Origin: Camarhynchus parvulus
Lineage: Eukaryota > Chordata > Aves > Passeriformes > Thraupidae
Length of the DNA: 64,000 bases
Direction: 5' to 3'
Assembly: GCF_901933205.1 (NCBI RefSeq)
Contig: NC_044573.1
Span: forward strand, 83,658,546-83,722,545
The position numbers were made by a program, and so were the translations under genes. Below, in pieces: positions 1 through 12,900 of this stretch. Positions within the stretch are counted from its first letter, which is position 1, and each line of letters opens with the position of its first letter. The notes below the pieces were generated by a model. That model had not been told where the DNA came from. It saw only the letters and a list, made by a program, of their open reading frames with translations, and did no database searches.

Positions 1-3000
1 CCCAATCCTCTTAATACAATGTCATTCTTATTGTTACATCTGTTAGTGGAAAATTAATATTGGTAAATTCATTTCTGAATCTAGAAGTAGTTTAGTGAGT
101 AGAAAAGCTGTAAGCCTGGATGCTTGGAAATTTTCAGAGATTGGTTCATAAACTGAAGCCTGAGAATTACTTAGGGGAGACTTTGGGAGTATCATGAGGG
201 AGAGAGGGTCTTCATTAGAGGGAGGTAGGAGGCAAATGAGCAAGGTAAGCCAGAATTCTCATTCTGGATCTATACAACTATATCTTAGTGTTCTTTTTGT
301 TTTCAAATCTTTCTCAGTAACGTCACTGTACGTGTTTGCGTGTGGTTTGCAGAGCAGAATATTGTGACTCAAGTTCTGTCACATATCCATGGAAGAAAAC
401 TGCTGCATTATTATTAACATCTTTTGAGATTTTCATCTGTTGGACATTTTCTTATTGTAAAGAATCTTTAGTTTTACTTGCACCAAAATATTGTAGGTTA
501 TTTAGAAACCAGGAATATGTAAAAGTAGAACTTGTTTTTAAGGGAGTGATGACAAGTAATGCTAAACAAAAGTTGAAAAATATGTTTTCAAACTTGTGTT
601 TTTAGATCAAAAACTTGATTCATGTTTATTCTGAAATGCCTGAATCAGCAAGACTGTGGGAAGTGATGCATAACTGCACAACATTGATTATGTCCTACAT
701 GTTCACTGCTCAGTCAGGAAGCCTGAAGCTTAATGTCAAATGTGTGGGTGAAGCAGTTAAGCAGAGCAAAATAAATTGTTCTACTTACGTGCTGCTGAAT
801 AGGGGCATTATCTTGGGAAAATCTGTTTCAGTGACTTACTGTACTGTACAATACTTGTTACTTGGGACTGAACCATGAATGTGAACTGTTAAGATCCAAG
901 CTCAAGGTCAAACATTCACTCTTGTTTCTCTTCTGTACTCCCTTGTTTCTCAAAATGCTTAAAAAAATTACAGAAATTGTATGAATACTTTTTTCCTTTG
1001 AGATATAGACTGTGCATCTCAAAAACTTCCAAGAGAGAGGGTAAACGTTATTTCCTCATCTGTAAAATGGGCTAATAACATACTGAGAAATAGATGGCAA
1101 TATTTAGATTTCCTGGTAGGATTACAGTGAGTCTTGACCTTATGTCTCTTGTTTTTATATTTTTCACTTTTCTAAAGCGTTCTCAGTCTCATCCTTAGTG
1201 TCCTTTTAGAATTTCAGGCTTAGTATTCCATATTGTTGCAAACCATGGATTGACTAATTTGAGTTTTAAAAACTTCACTTTCAGATTGTAGAAGGTTGAG
1301 AGGAAAGATATCTACTAGATAATTTCCAAATCAAGGAAAGAGTGAAGAGTGCTGATGTTTGGACTAGATGCAGAACTTACACTTGTGTGGGAATCTAGCT
1401 TCCATTATACATTTTTTTGAAGACAAGGGCTGTTCTTTGCAAGTGTTATTACTATGTTTTTTCTTTCTGTAATTAATGATTTAGCACCTGTTTTCTGATT
1501 TATTTGGATAAAATTTTGGTGTTAGAAAATCAATGAAAATAGTGTTATTTTTCTAGAGCACGTGTTTTAACTTTGTTATTAGAAATGTATTTCCATATTT
1601 TAGTCCATATATTTTTGAAACTTAGTAATAAGACTCTGTTTCTATTCTTAATAACTTTATTCATCAGATGAAACACATTTGTTCAACTGGATGATTTTCT
1701 AATGATCAGATAGAATGAGTTTTCCTCGATGAGAAACAGCATAGTTACTTTTCCAAGGACAGTAGTACCCAAAGAGCTGAAAATGTTCAGGTAAAGTGTC
1801 TCTGTCAGGACCTGGTTTGCCGGCAGCAGTAGTAACTGAATATTCATTTCAGTGTATCCTTTCACTTACATCGTTGGAAACAGTTTCTGGTGGAAATTTT
1901 CATCAGTTGTCATCAGTATCTTGAAAGACAACCTATGCCATGTGAAACCAGGATGCATAGATTTAGTGCAAGTTGAAACAAGACATTCTGGTTTTGTAAT
2001 GAATGTCTGACTAATGTACAGTTGGAGTGGAAAAAATGCTTTATTGACTGTATCCATAAATAACATTTCCGCGGCTTTTTCTTTCAAGTTAAGACCTTTA
2101 TTTGCTGCAGAATGAAGCCCTCCCTGTGACAAAATTCCTGTCTTTTACATGGAAGGCTGATCAGGATTACTATACTAAATGATACTTTGGTGCATTTTGA
2201 AAAAAAAGCATTTCTAAACTCTCTTCATAATAATTCTAATTACAGAGGTATTATAATAATATGTATGCAGCTAAACCCTGTATAGGTTTACATCACAATT
2301 GAAGTGTACTGCAGCATATGAGGATCTTCTCTAATTAAAAATTAGAAACCTTGATGAGGATATTTCCAATTAACGTAGTCCTTCATATCCAGCATTGATA
2401 TGACTAATCTGAATTAAATTTAAAAAAGGAAATTACAGAAATATGATTGCTTTTCCAGATGAAGTTGCTTGATTGCTGTCAAATTACAGCACTAATTAAG
2501 AAAAATGCTCTTAATATTAATATGTTTTTATTTTGCTTGTGTGTGGGACATGAAGGATCTTTGTCTTGACCCAGTGATGCAGTTTTCCAGTTTGTGTGGC
2601 ACAGAAGAAAAACAGATCATTCTTGATTCAAAGCATATGATGCCAGTGTTCCCTTTTAATTCTTCAGAGGCTTGCAATTTGTTACAGTACTCTTGACCTC
2701 CTGGATGGTCTGCAAATTCTGGGGTGATGCCTGTCTTCTTACTTTAGGTATTCACATAGTTGCCAGGACAAAAGACAGGAGCAAGGCTCATTTACTAAAA
2801 AGTTAAGCGTCCTAAATGCATGTTTGGAAACCTCTTCCTTTCCTTTTTTTATGCATATTCCTCTCATTCCTCAAACATTTTTAAGTCATGCCTTTTCTAT
2901 TTGTAAAGTAAATGTATTGCTACTGAGCTTAATAAAAGCATATGCTTGTGTTGGATTCAGCAAGGTTCTGCTTTTGCAGAATGTGATTGTGATCTAGGTG

Positions 3001-3039
3001 AGTGTGCTGCTCCAGGGCTGGAAACCTGGTGGGATTTGG

Positions 3040-3860
3040 AGATTGGTTTTGGAGGTGCCTGGCTGGCTGTAACTTGAGGCTGGTAACCGGTAGAGAGCCC
3101 CAGCTGTCCACCATAGGATGTGTCCAAGTTTAATGTTATGCATGAAGTGGAAGTCCCCCAGCCCTTGCTCATGGAGTTTGCAAGTGGCACCAAAGTGGGG
3201 GGAAAGGGTGGGCAGTGGGTGTGCTTGAGATTCAGGCTGTCATTCAGAAGGACTTGGGCAGGTGGGAGGAGCTGGCTCGAAAGAGCTCTGTGGAATTCGG
3301 CATTGAGGAGGGTAAGGTTACACACCTGGGAAGGAATGTCTCCTCGGAGGGGAAGGGTTCCTCTCACTCAGCACTTGTCAGACCACACCTGCAGTATGCA
3401 CACTTGCATCCAGTTTTGTGTCCACACCTCACCCTCGTACAAGAGAGACTGGACAACGCCAAGCAAGTTCAGCATGAGGCCGCTGCAATGTCAGGGAGTA
3501 GCAGCAGTGCCCTGGAGGAGAAAGAAGCTTCACAGGGCCTGGCAATGTGCTCCCACCAGCTGACAGACTATGAGAAGGGGGCAGGACCACAGGCTGTGGT
3601 CATAACTGAAGTAAGAGTAGTTCTGGCTAGATAGAAGGACAATGTTTTTTTCTAGGAGGACAACAAAACACGGTGGCAGGATGTCTGACACGGTCGTGCA
3701 GTCTGTCTTCAGAGATTTTTATCTACTGAGACTATCTCAGTAGATAAAGCAGCCTGGTCTCACTTGGTAGTGGACCTGGCTTAGAGCAGCAGGTTGGGCT
3801 ACATGACCTCCTGCTAACCTGAATGAATCTATCAAGCAGTGATTCTGTAATTTGCCTTGC
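3040..3860 (+). mobile_element. CR1 LINE fragment, RT end to 3' UTR
   Basis: The sequence follows the avian CR1 3' region from the end of the reverse transcriptase through the 3' UTR. Recognised parts are a decayed form of the 'aaatttgctgatgacaccaa' stretch near 3176-3195, the 'aaggttacacacctgggaa' stretch near 3313-3331, the 'cagaccacacctgcagta' stretch near 3379-3396, and the terminal part near 3783-3850 ending in TGATTCTGT. It is heavily diverged and non-functional. Edges are approximate. Confidence 0.75.
3718..3748. repeat. Perfect 14-bp inverted repeat with 3-nt loop
   Basis: TTTATCTACTGAGA (3718-3731), loop CTA (3732-3734), then TCTCAGTAGATAAA (3735-3748), an exact reverse complement. 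It lies inside the decayed CR1 3' UTR and is not part of the CR1 consensus as I know it, so it probably arose by a local inverted duplication. Confidence 0.95.
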
Positions 3861-6800
3861 AATAATAATCTGTAGAGGGGAAGAACATACATAGTAAAAA
3901 TTTATCAGTGCTGATTTCACTGTGATCAGGATCCTATGGACAAATCTACAAACGCAATCTTTGCTTCCCTCCTGTTTTCCCTTCCTCTAGGTGGAGCAGG
4001 AATCTAGGTGAAGAAATGTAATACCCTTTAAAAAGAAAGGTTAGACAACTAATCTTCAGCCATGTTTTTGGGGTGTCTCTGTAGATTGCTTCTTTTTCAG
4101 GGTGTGGTGTTGCTGTATCTTCTCTGGCCTTGAGCAGGATACTGTTTGGTGTGAGAAAGGGGAGAAGAAAAAGAAGCAAAGTAGCTTTTGTTGAAGTGGA
4201 TTCTCTATTTATTCTGATAAATGTGCACCTCTGCAGATCTGGCCTTGTCTGAACTTCTGTAAGTAGAATGATACCCAACTTTAACTGAGCCAGGAAATTA
4301 GAAAAAATTAATGGGCTTCCAATTAATTTTCTACCTGAACCTATTTACTTCCTTTTTTATTCCATTGCTGTGATTTCAGTAATTTTCTTTGCTAAATTTA
4401 AGAATAAAATCTGTTTAGAACAGGACTCTTAGCCATTAATAAAACTAAATATATATGAAAAGAAATAATGATCCACTCTTGATACAGACTTTAATGGCTT
4501 ACAGCATGGATGGGAAGCTGCCATAATATAAATGGCTGCTTCATTCATACTCACTGTAGACACCTCTTAAAAATTTTGCAGTCCATGTTTCTTAGGAATA
4601 ACTTATATGGAGAACAAATTGTACAATCAGTTTTTATTTTTTCGGTCTGTAAGAGAGCCTTCTTGAGCTACAGGAGGAAAAAAAAAGGAAATTAACCTTC
4701 TACATTCTGCCTTCTTCTGTGTTGTAATTTCTCTGCGCTGCTGGAAGAGTCTTCATATCAAATTTCAGTGAGATTTAATTCCCAATGGGAGTTCTGTAGT
4801 TCTGGGTGGAAGAAGACTTAATTGGGCATTATACAGCAATATTCACTAAGTGATGTGGCCACAAAGGTATTTTAGACATTCAGGGGCTTTACTTTCTCAA
4901 GTTTTCTTGATTTGATGTTATTTTTTGGCTTAATTTTTAGACTTTCAGGCTTTCTCAGAGACATTGCATTTCTGCTTGGACTAACCTTTCTCCACAAGTC
5001 AGTTTACTGGAAATCAATCTCCTTGATTCAGCTTCTGTTTCCTATTATAAAATGTTCATTCTCTCTGCAGTGTTAAAAATGAAGAATCCTGATGTTGCTG
5101 CAGTTCCAGTGCACACACCCATAAGAGAAAGTGTGTGAGTCACCATTACAGTTCTTAGGGTGATAGAGCTGAGAAAGCTTGGCAGCAAAAAGTGCCCTTT
5201 GGGAGCTCAGCACATAAGTGCTGTGCCCCCAGGTCTGAATGCTGCACTGCCTTGTAGTTTTGGCAGAGCTTGTGCCGGTCCCATTTTTGTTACATTCTGA
5301 CTTCTGCACAAGTAGTGACTGTTGGAAAGTAGTTTTGTTGAAGTGGAAATGCAGATGTTGATCAGTATTTGTAATCCTTCAGCTGAGAGCTGGCAGTCTG
5401 TTGTTTGTCCCACAATTGGAGGAAATTGTTGAACAAAATCAGATATGCAGACACAGCTGAGAAGCCTAGTCTTGGAGGCAAAAGGATTTACCAGAGGTTA
5501 GGAGATAGGAAAACTGGGTCTCAAAGAGGAATGTTGACATTCTTCTATAGTCTTTGGATAAGTATAAAGGTGTCTTTGCCTTGTTTCATTTCCTGAAACT
5601 GCCCTTTGCTGTGGAATCAGAATTTGAGTCTCACAGGTTTTGCAGGTATTAGCACTTTGAGTTTGTGAGGTCTGCTGTGGAACATCACAGACTCTCACTT
5701 CCTTCAGTACCAGCTTCCATGGTCAAAGGTGAGTGTAGCTGGTGGAAAATTTGAAGTGTTGGGAGCTGTCCTTAGGCACCATTTCATACTTGGATGATTT
5801 TGGTTTCTGGTGTGAGTGCCATTGGAGATCTGACTGCTTTAACTGTGGGAGACTTCCCTGCATTAGAAACATTGCACATGAACATCTGATTTTAATGTGG
5901 TATTTTAATTTGTTTTCTTTTTTCCTTACACATCAACTTAAAATTTAGAAGGCATTGCAAACTTGCTCAGGAATGCAGTATGATAAGGGACTTGTTGTGA
6001 TTTTTTCCTTTCAAAATGCATGCATTTAATATGATTATTCATGATTTTTAGTGCAAAACTTAGGAAGTTACTAGCTAAACATCTGGAATAAAAGCACGCT
6101 ATTGTGCTATGAGTAGGGGTTTTTTTTAACAGTAGTCTTGTAGGCTTGGAATAGTTGGGGTTTGCCTAGGTAGATTGGTTCAGCTGTAAGTGGGTAGGTA
6201 AAGTGGGAACTTAAAAAATTGGAAAACTATCTTTAAATATGAGCAAGAGTTGCCCATTCCTCCTCACAGTTTGGCAGGAAAGGACTGGATGAAAACATCA
6301 GTAAGTAGACATTGGAAGTGAGGGCCGATGTTTAGAGCAGAGTGGGTCAGCTGCCTTTGTCAAAATGCCCAGGGGCTCCTTCGCCTCTCTCCCTGTGTCT
6401 ACCCCATGTGGGGCACACAGGGGAAATATGGGGGAGGAGGGCAAAGGAGACAATCTGCAGACCACCTTTGTGGCCTGCAGCAGTCACTGCTATCTCTACC
6501 CACATCTGAAGCAAAGAAGGTGATGAGCACCAAGTCAGGTGAATTCCTTTCACATCTGGATGCCAAGGGGAATAAAGTAACTCTGAGAGCTTCTTTCTGT
6601 CCCCTTGTTCCTGTGATTGCTGTGGAGTCTGGAAGGGTGGACTTTGAGGTTATACTATGTTTGAGAAAACAATGTTACATGGAGGAGAAGAGCTCCATAT
6701 TTTTATAACCTCTGTGAAATTTTGAGTAAGTCAGGGCAGTTGTTCATTTATTCATATTCATAATTTTATTATGAAATACACGTGAATATAATAACACGTG

Positions 6801-6939
6801 TTTCATGTTTAATGAGGATTTTTTCTTTTTGCAGTTTTTTAAATACCTTTGTAACAAAATCTTAATATTCTGTGTCTTAAAAGCTGTTAATTTTTAAAAT
6901 ATAATTTTATGTTAAACGAAGTAACATCTACTCAGTGGT

Positions 6940-7420
6940 CTCAATGCTGCATCTGGAATTCAGTGTTCTTTGTGAGGCCCCAGTACAAGTGAGGGACTGG
7001 CAAACTGGAGCAAGTCCAGTAAAGGCCCCTGCTATGTTTGGGGGTGGGAAGAGGTCAGGAGGGGCTGAGGGAACCGGGTTTGTATCATTTTGAGAAGAAA
7101 GGAATGAGGGGGATTGAATTGCAGTCTTCTACTTCCCAAGGCAGTGTTGGAAAGAAGGTGGAGCCAGGCTTTGTTCAGGGGTGCGCAGCAGGAGGATGAG
7201 AGGCAATGGCTGCAAGCTGCTGCAGCCCAGCTCCAGTTGGACTCACAGGAAAAACTCTTCCTGGACTTTCTGGTTAAGCTCAGGATCAGGATGCTCTGGG
7301 AGGTGGTGAAACCTTCACCTTCAGGGGATTTCATAACTTGGGGGGACAAAGGCCCTGAGTAACCTGACCTAATTCTGAAAACACCTGTCTTGGGTGTATG
7401 AGAGAGCATTCAGAAGTCCC
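6940..7420 (+). mobile_element. CR1 LINE fragment, 3' region
   Basis: Stretches equal the CR1 3' region: 'gccccagtacaag' at 6977-6989, 'aaactggagcaagtccagta' at 7002-7021, and 'caaaggccctgagtaacctg' at 7347-7366, equivalent to the CR1 'caaggccctgagcaacctg' segment. It is diverged, and several internal deletions are likely. The open frame 7114-7362 lies inside it and has no separate meaning. Confidence 0.75.
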
Positions 7421-9903
7421 TTTCAGCTTAATTTGAGCTTTGATTTTCACGATTATTGTCTAAATGCACCTGTAAGCTGTGCTGTGTAACTCTGTTAGCA
7501 GGAGAATCAATGGAAAGCACTTGAGCTACAAATGCAAACGTACCATGTGTTGCTAGTAAAATTAAATCATCTGCCTTAATCTTGATTTAAACATCTTTGA
7601 GCTAGTTCCCGGCCTCTCAAAAGAAGAGTGAAAAACTTCTCTTTGAAATATGATGCTATTAGAGATCGTTCATAAATGTACTGTCTGCTACATAATATGG
7701 CTATTTTCTTTTTGGAGGGTATTAATGCAATCTGTAATACACAACTTCTTTCCTGCTCCAGGGTTTTTCTCAGCATCTAAAAAGCAGTGAAAAATATGTG
7801 AAGCTTCAAAATGAGTTAATGTAACAGATAAATCAACCCCTGAGGCATTCTTAAGGGAGAAAGTGTATCTTTCTTCTTGTGAATAACTGCACTGTTCAGA
7901 TGGGAGCAAGCAGGTCAATGGGTGGGACTCTAACACTGGGTCTGTGTCCTTCTTTCACACAATTCTTGTGTAATTCGAAGCATGTCACTGTGAGCTAGAT
8001 CAAAATGGAAATCAAGCTCCGTGGCTCAGCTCTGTGTCTTGTTAATATTTGCTGGTGAGGAAAGAATTGATTTTAAAAAATTACTGTTGGAAGTTAACTT
8101 TGATAGATGTTTAAAAGCTTACATCATATATTTAAAGAGAAAAAAAATCATTCTGAAAGCCTTTTAGCTTCTCTCTTAAAGATGCATTTGGAAAAGGTGC
8201 TGAGACTCACTTTCAGAGGTTTGCTTGGTATTAGATATGTCACACTTGAAAACCTATGCCCCAGTCATGAGCAGCTTAAAAAAATACAGGAAAATAGCCA
8301 TTTCTTCAAACCATAACTATCACTTGTTTTGGCTGACAGTTTTGGTGTGGCAGGATGCATTCCAGACATCTGTAAGCAGGAACACGCCTTGGAGCTCTGC
8401 AGATATAAACTGTAGAGAAGCTTTAGAAGGAACACTGTATAGTGAAAGCATATAATGGAATTTATTGTGTTACTGACAGATGTTGGGTGAATCCTTTCTG
8501 AGCCTTGGCTCAGAAGATACTTGATTTTGTACTGGATTAAGAGTTACCAAAGCTTAAGACAGTTTAAAAGGGAATTTTGTATGCTTAGTAAATGAAGTTG
8601 TTATGAATTGTCTCATCATGGAAGGGTCTTGTGCTACCAGAGTTGTTATCCTTCCTGGCACATCTGTCCTGATAATTCACCCTTGCAAACCTAATCTTAG
8701 GAAGGTGCATTGCCTGGTGCCTCCTAGGGTTGGATCCTTTTTTGAAGCCTATTTTTTTTCTCTATTCAGTGCCACTTTTTCTGTAAGTGGCGATTGATTT
8801 GACCCTTGAATCCCAATCCATTTAGTTTAATATTTTGCCACTGTACCCTGAATTTCACTGTCTCCTTCAACTTAATCTTTACGTATTTGGACTATGGAGA
8901 CTTTCCAAGGGCTTGAGCTGTTTTGTTGCCAGCAGAAGAGGTAACTTCTTCAGATGAACATCTATGGGCCACTCAAGACTAGGACAGAAAATTCAGCATT
9001 GGCTCTTCCACTGTCTTTTGTAGCTTTTGGAAACTTACTTTTCCTTCTCAGCCCTATTTTGAAATCTGCCTTTTGACATACTGTCTCTTGAGTTACAGTA
9101 AAACTGGGCTGGGGGCAGAGTATGTGCTTTGCTTGGTACAATATATTTTCCTTCAGGATGATACTGGAATGTCACTGTTAAGCAGCATTTTGGGGAAGGC
9201 AGGATGATGTCTCTCATGGGTTCTGGGCTTTGCTGTCTTCAGTTGAATATTCAGTACCAAAGTAGGGGAATGCTTTGTAGAGTTATTCTTTTCCTTAAAA
9301 CATGAGATCAATGGCATTTGAGAAAAGAAGATGAAAGAAAAGATCCCCAGGAAGTTGCTCGCTGGTACTTCACTCTCCTTAGGAAAAGTGGAAGTAAAGG
9401 GACTCAAGCAGAATTTTTAAGATTAGCAGAACAAAAAACAAGGGAAAGAAGCTGTGTACAAACTGTATAGTTAAAATTTTTTATTTTGATTGCTGAATAC
9501 AGAAAAGCATCATGAAAACTGATAAGCTTCCTAGAATTTTTATCCTTCACCTCTTCATGATTATTTTGTGATGGAGCATATACTCCAAACAGACATTGAA
9601 ATAATATATTTTAGTAATCTCCTTGTGATTGTCACAGTGGGAACTGCAGAGTACAAAATAGTTTAAAAACTTTGTCTTTCTTCAGCTGGTTTACTGAGAT
9701 CATTAAAAGAATTGGCTCCAATACTGAGGACTGAGTACATAAAAATTTGGACTGTATTCATATTGAAGGAAGAAGCCAGGCAAATTTCCTCTCTTCCATA
9801 ATGGTATTAGCTAATAGGTATGAGCTTGGCCAAATTGAAAAGGAGTGTCTCAATATTTGGAAATCGTGTTCATCTACAAAACATGTTCCCTTCATTTTTG
9901 CAG

Positions 9904-9982
9904 AATTTTCCAGCCTGCTAAAGGTGCAGTGGATATACTAGAATGGACACAGAGGATTTCCCTCCACCACCATCACCAGAAG
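9904..9982 (+). CDS. ARHGEF10: ARHGEF10 start exon (5' UTR 9904-9942, coding 9943-9982)
   Basis: A pyrimidine-rich tract ending in TTTTTGCAG (9895-9903) marks an acceptor, so at least one non-coding exon lies upstream. The ATG at 9943 has A at -3 and G at +4, a strong Kozak context, and an in-frame TAA at 9919-9921 rules out an upstream extension. It encodes [13 protein letters not shown] plus the first base of the next codon, and ends at donor GTAATT (9983). The Pro-run after an acidic start is only moderately informative; the exon is accepted because its phase fits the next exon exactly. Other N-terminal isoforms from alternative first exons are possible. Confidence 0.8.
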
Positions 9983-12900
9983 GTAATTGAAATAGTTTGG
10001 AGTTTAAGGCCAATTTTTCTGTAAGAATTTGATTATCTTTCCAGCAGTGATTTTAGCTCTGCAACATTCCCTTTCCCCATATCACCCTAAGGCTTGGTCC
10101 CAGTGGTGTTCTGTTGAAACGTGAGCTCCTGTCATCTACCCTCTCTTGTTCTTGGACTTCACTCGCTGGTGTAGTTAGAACATGATGGGAAAAAACATTG
10201 GAGCAATTGGTCCTTGCTCCAAAATATGTCTTTTCTTTGGCAACTCCTTGTAGTCAGAGCACAGACGCAAAAGAGTATTATGGATGCTGGACTAAGGGGC
10301 TCATTAAGTAAGGTTAACACTCAGTGCCCCTTGACTGCTGTATCCTGGAGGCTGGATGGCCTCTGGTGTAACCCAGGTTTCTGAGGGCACAAAGGTAGGA
10401 TCTACAAAGACACTGTCTCACTGCCTTTTGCATTCATGCTCAAAGGGAATGTTGCATAATGTGATTTTTTTATCCTGTAAGCGCATCATTGTGTAGTGCT
10501 TGCTACTACAAATTGTAGTACTTAACAGGATTTGGCTTTTGGTAGCTGGATGTTGAGAGACTTCATAGAAGTATTTTGTCCTTGTTCTGGTCATCCCAAA
10601 ACATAAATTTATGGAGATCTGTGGTTGAACCTGCTTTTATTTCAGTTAAGTTGCTATTATAGTTTGTGTAGATAGGGATTTTTCCGTAAAATATTATCTG
10701 TTCCGTATATAGGACAATATTACTTATTGCACTTTATTATATATGTTGATAGATGTATGTATTAATATATGTAAATAATATACATTATTACTATAAGACA
10801 TTTTACTTAATGTTCACACAGAACTTAGATGAAGCCATTTGAGTATAAAAGCAAATTTAATCTTAGTTTTATTCAGCTGTAACTCTTTAGGAATTTGGGA
10901 ACTGTCATTCTAGATCAGAACTGCTTTCTCTCTAGGCGCTGCCTCAGATAGAGGTCTGTTACTAGATACTGCCTGGGGAGTTGGGAGTATGAAAGAAGCA
11001 GAAACTTGTGAAATCAGCTTTTAATAGGTTAGATTTCTGGCCAACATTATTGGCAGTTTCATTTATGCTCTGAGATGTCACTTAGGTTATTGTTGGCAGC
11101 AATTCCTTGGCTGTCCGTGTCCTAATCCATGTGGTCAGGACCCTGAATTTAGCTCAGTTTTGTTTGGTGACAGTTACTGTGAAACTATCTCTATGGGATA
11201 ATCCATCTCCAAAGCAGTGTAGTGCTGTAGGGGAAGAGACATCACTAAGGAATCAATATTTCCACTTAAGCAGAGGCTGCCGTTTTTCAAAGACAGCCAA
11301 TAACTGCGGCAACAGCTCCAACTTTGTGCAGCATTTCAGCTGTGGGATAGATGCTCTGACAGGATTTCAGGGTGATGCAGTTCAGTGCACTTCCAGAATT
11401 CAAGTTCTGTCTTGGCAAAGGTTTTTGTGACATGTAGAACTATGTGTATCATGTCCTTATTTTCAGACATGTCAGTTCTTAAGAGGCTGGGATTAGATTT
11501 ATTTAACATAAATTGAGATTCTGTTATACCTAATCTTGCATCAATATCAATTGATACCTTTTTTTGGAAAGGGGAGGGGAAAGGAGCAGGGGGGCGATTT
11601 TGAACAGGCCCCCCAGAGACCAGCACCAATCCTGACAGAGTTAAAAAAGTGCTTGGTTAATGCTCTCAGACACATGATATTATTCTGGGGTGGCCGTGTG
11701 CAGAGCCAGGAGTGGGACTTTGATGAGCCTTATGGGTCCCTTCCAGCTCAGAATATTCTGTGATTTCTCTCTCATCTGAAAAAGCTTTTCTGAAACTAGT
11801 GGAGCATGTATATTTTTTTAGTTTGTCATTGCTAACTCTCTTAAAAACATATTAAAGGGATTATCAGTGATAATGACACTAAAAGACATTTTAGTTCACT
11901 ACCTTGCTAATTCTCATTACCTGTTTTGCAGGTGGAAAAGAGGTGAGGATTTTAGGGCCAAGTATGACACCAAATACATGTAACAACTAACAAATGAAGG
12001 CTTATTTTGCCTGCATATACAGCGGCCATCCATGTATCTGTTCAGGAGGGGTGAGCAGCATCTGTCAGTGCCTTTGGACAGTGGGCACATGGGTGGATTT
12101 TCCTAGCTCATAGTGGGGATGAGATTCCTGTTGGGTGCAGAACCCTTTGCTACAGCATTAAAAAAAAAAAAATCTTACTTTTGGCATAATGATTCTAAAA
12201 TCCCACACTGGGGCCACGGATGAAATCAATTGCTTTTTTAAAAAGAAAGTTCTTATGATATTGTGGGAATTTTTTTGTTTACTTATTTTTTGTCCTAACA
12301 AAGATAGCTGTAGTGCTAAAAGTCATGTGGGCTCCTGTCTACAAGTGTATACCTTGCACTGTAAATCTCAGCTTTATTCTTGATGCTTAATTTTTCTATG
12401 GTTTTGCCAGGTAAATTCTCCACACTTGTTTTTTATCAATTTTTTAATGCATCCAAAGGGGAAAAATAGTAGTAAACCTTCATCTTTGTCATGTTGCAAG
12501 AAAAAAGACGAAAGATTAAATAATGTGTTTTCATTAGCCATAGCCGTCTGTACCTTGTTTAAGTTAAGGTGCAGTAAATGTCAATAATGAAGCTGCTTGT
12601 GCCACTACTTGATAAGGAAAAATGACACGTGATAAAAGAATGGAATGTAACATATTTTGTTTTAATTTATTCTGCTTATGCAACTTTTCTGTTTGTAAGT
12701 GTTTGGACATTCCATTCATGCATTGCTAATCAGGTAGTGACAAGTCTGTGCTGGTTACCTTTCCTACCTCAGAGCAAATTCAAGTAGTGAGTAACATGGA
12801 AAAATTATTACTGTGTGTTCTGTCCTCTAGATTTCTTTAAAAAGAGCTTCTTCTTCAAGCCATGATTAAAAATTTCCTAGTATTTTTCTCTGTGTATGTT

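Larger units (their letters stand above)
1..9903 (+). other. Upstream intron or 5' flank of ARHGEF10
   Basis: This AT-rich non-coding stretch has no GC-rich promoter-like island and no recognisable gene. The acceptor at 9903 implies it is at least partly intron. Identified contents are two + strand CR1 fragments (about 3040-3860 and 6940-7420) and a hairpin at 3718-3748. Open frames here, such as 6328-6708 and the frames at 2957-3634, are short, lack family resemblance or sit in CR1. In the rest I see nothing further. Confidence 0.7.

Noticed and set aside
6328..6708. 126-codon open frame
   Set aside because: Low-complexity Gly/Gln composition, no family resemblance, overlapped by a minus-strand frame; judged a chance frame in non-coding sequence.
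1..9903. Exons of CLN8, a neighbour of ARHGEF10 in vertebrates
   Set aside because: No frame in this stretch resembles the CLN8 membrane protein, so the neighbour is presumably further upstream.
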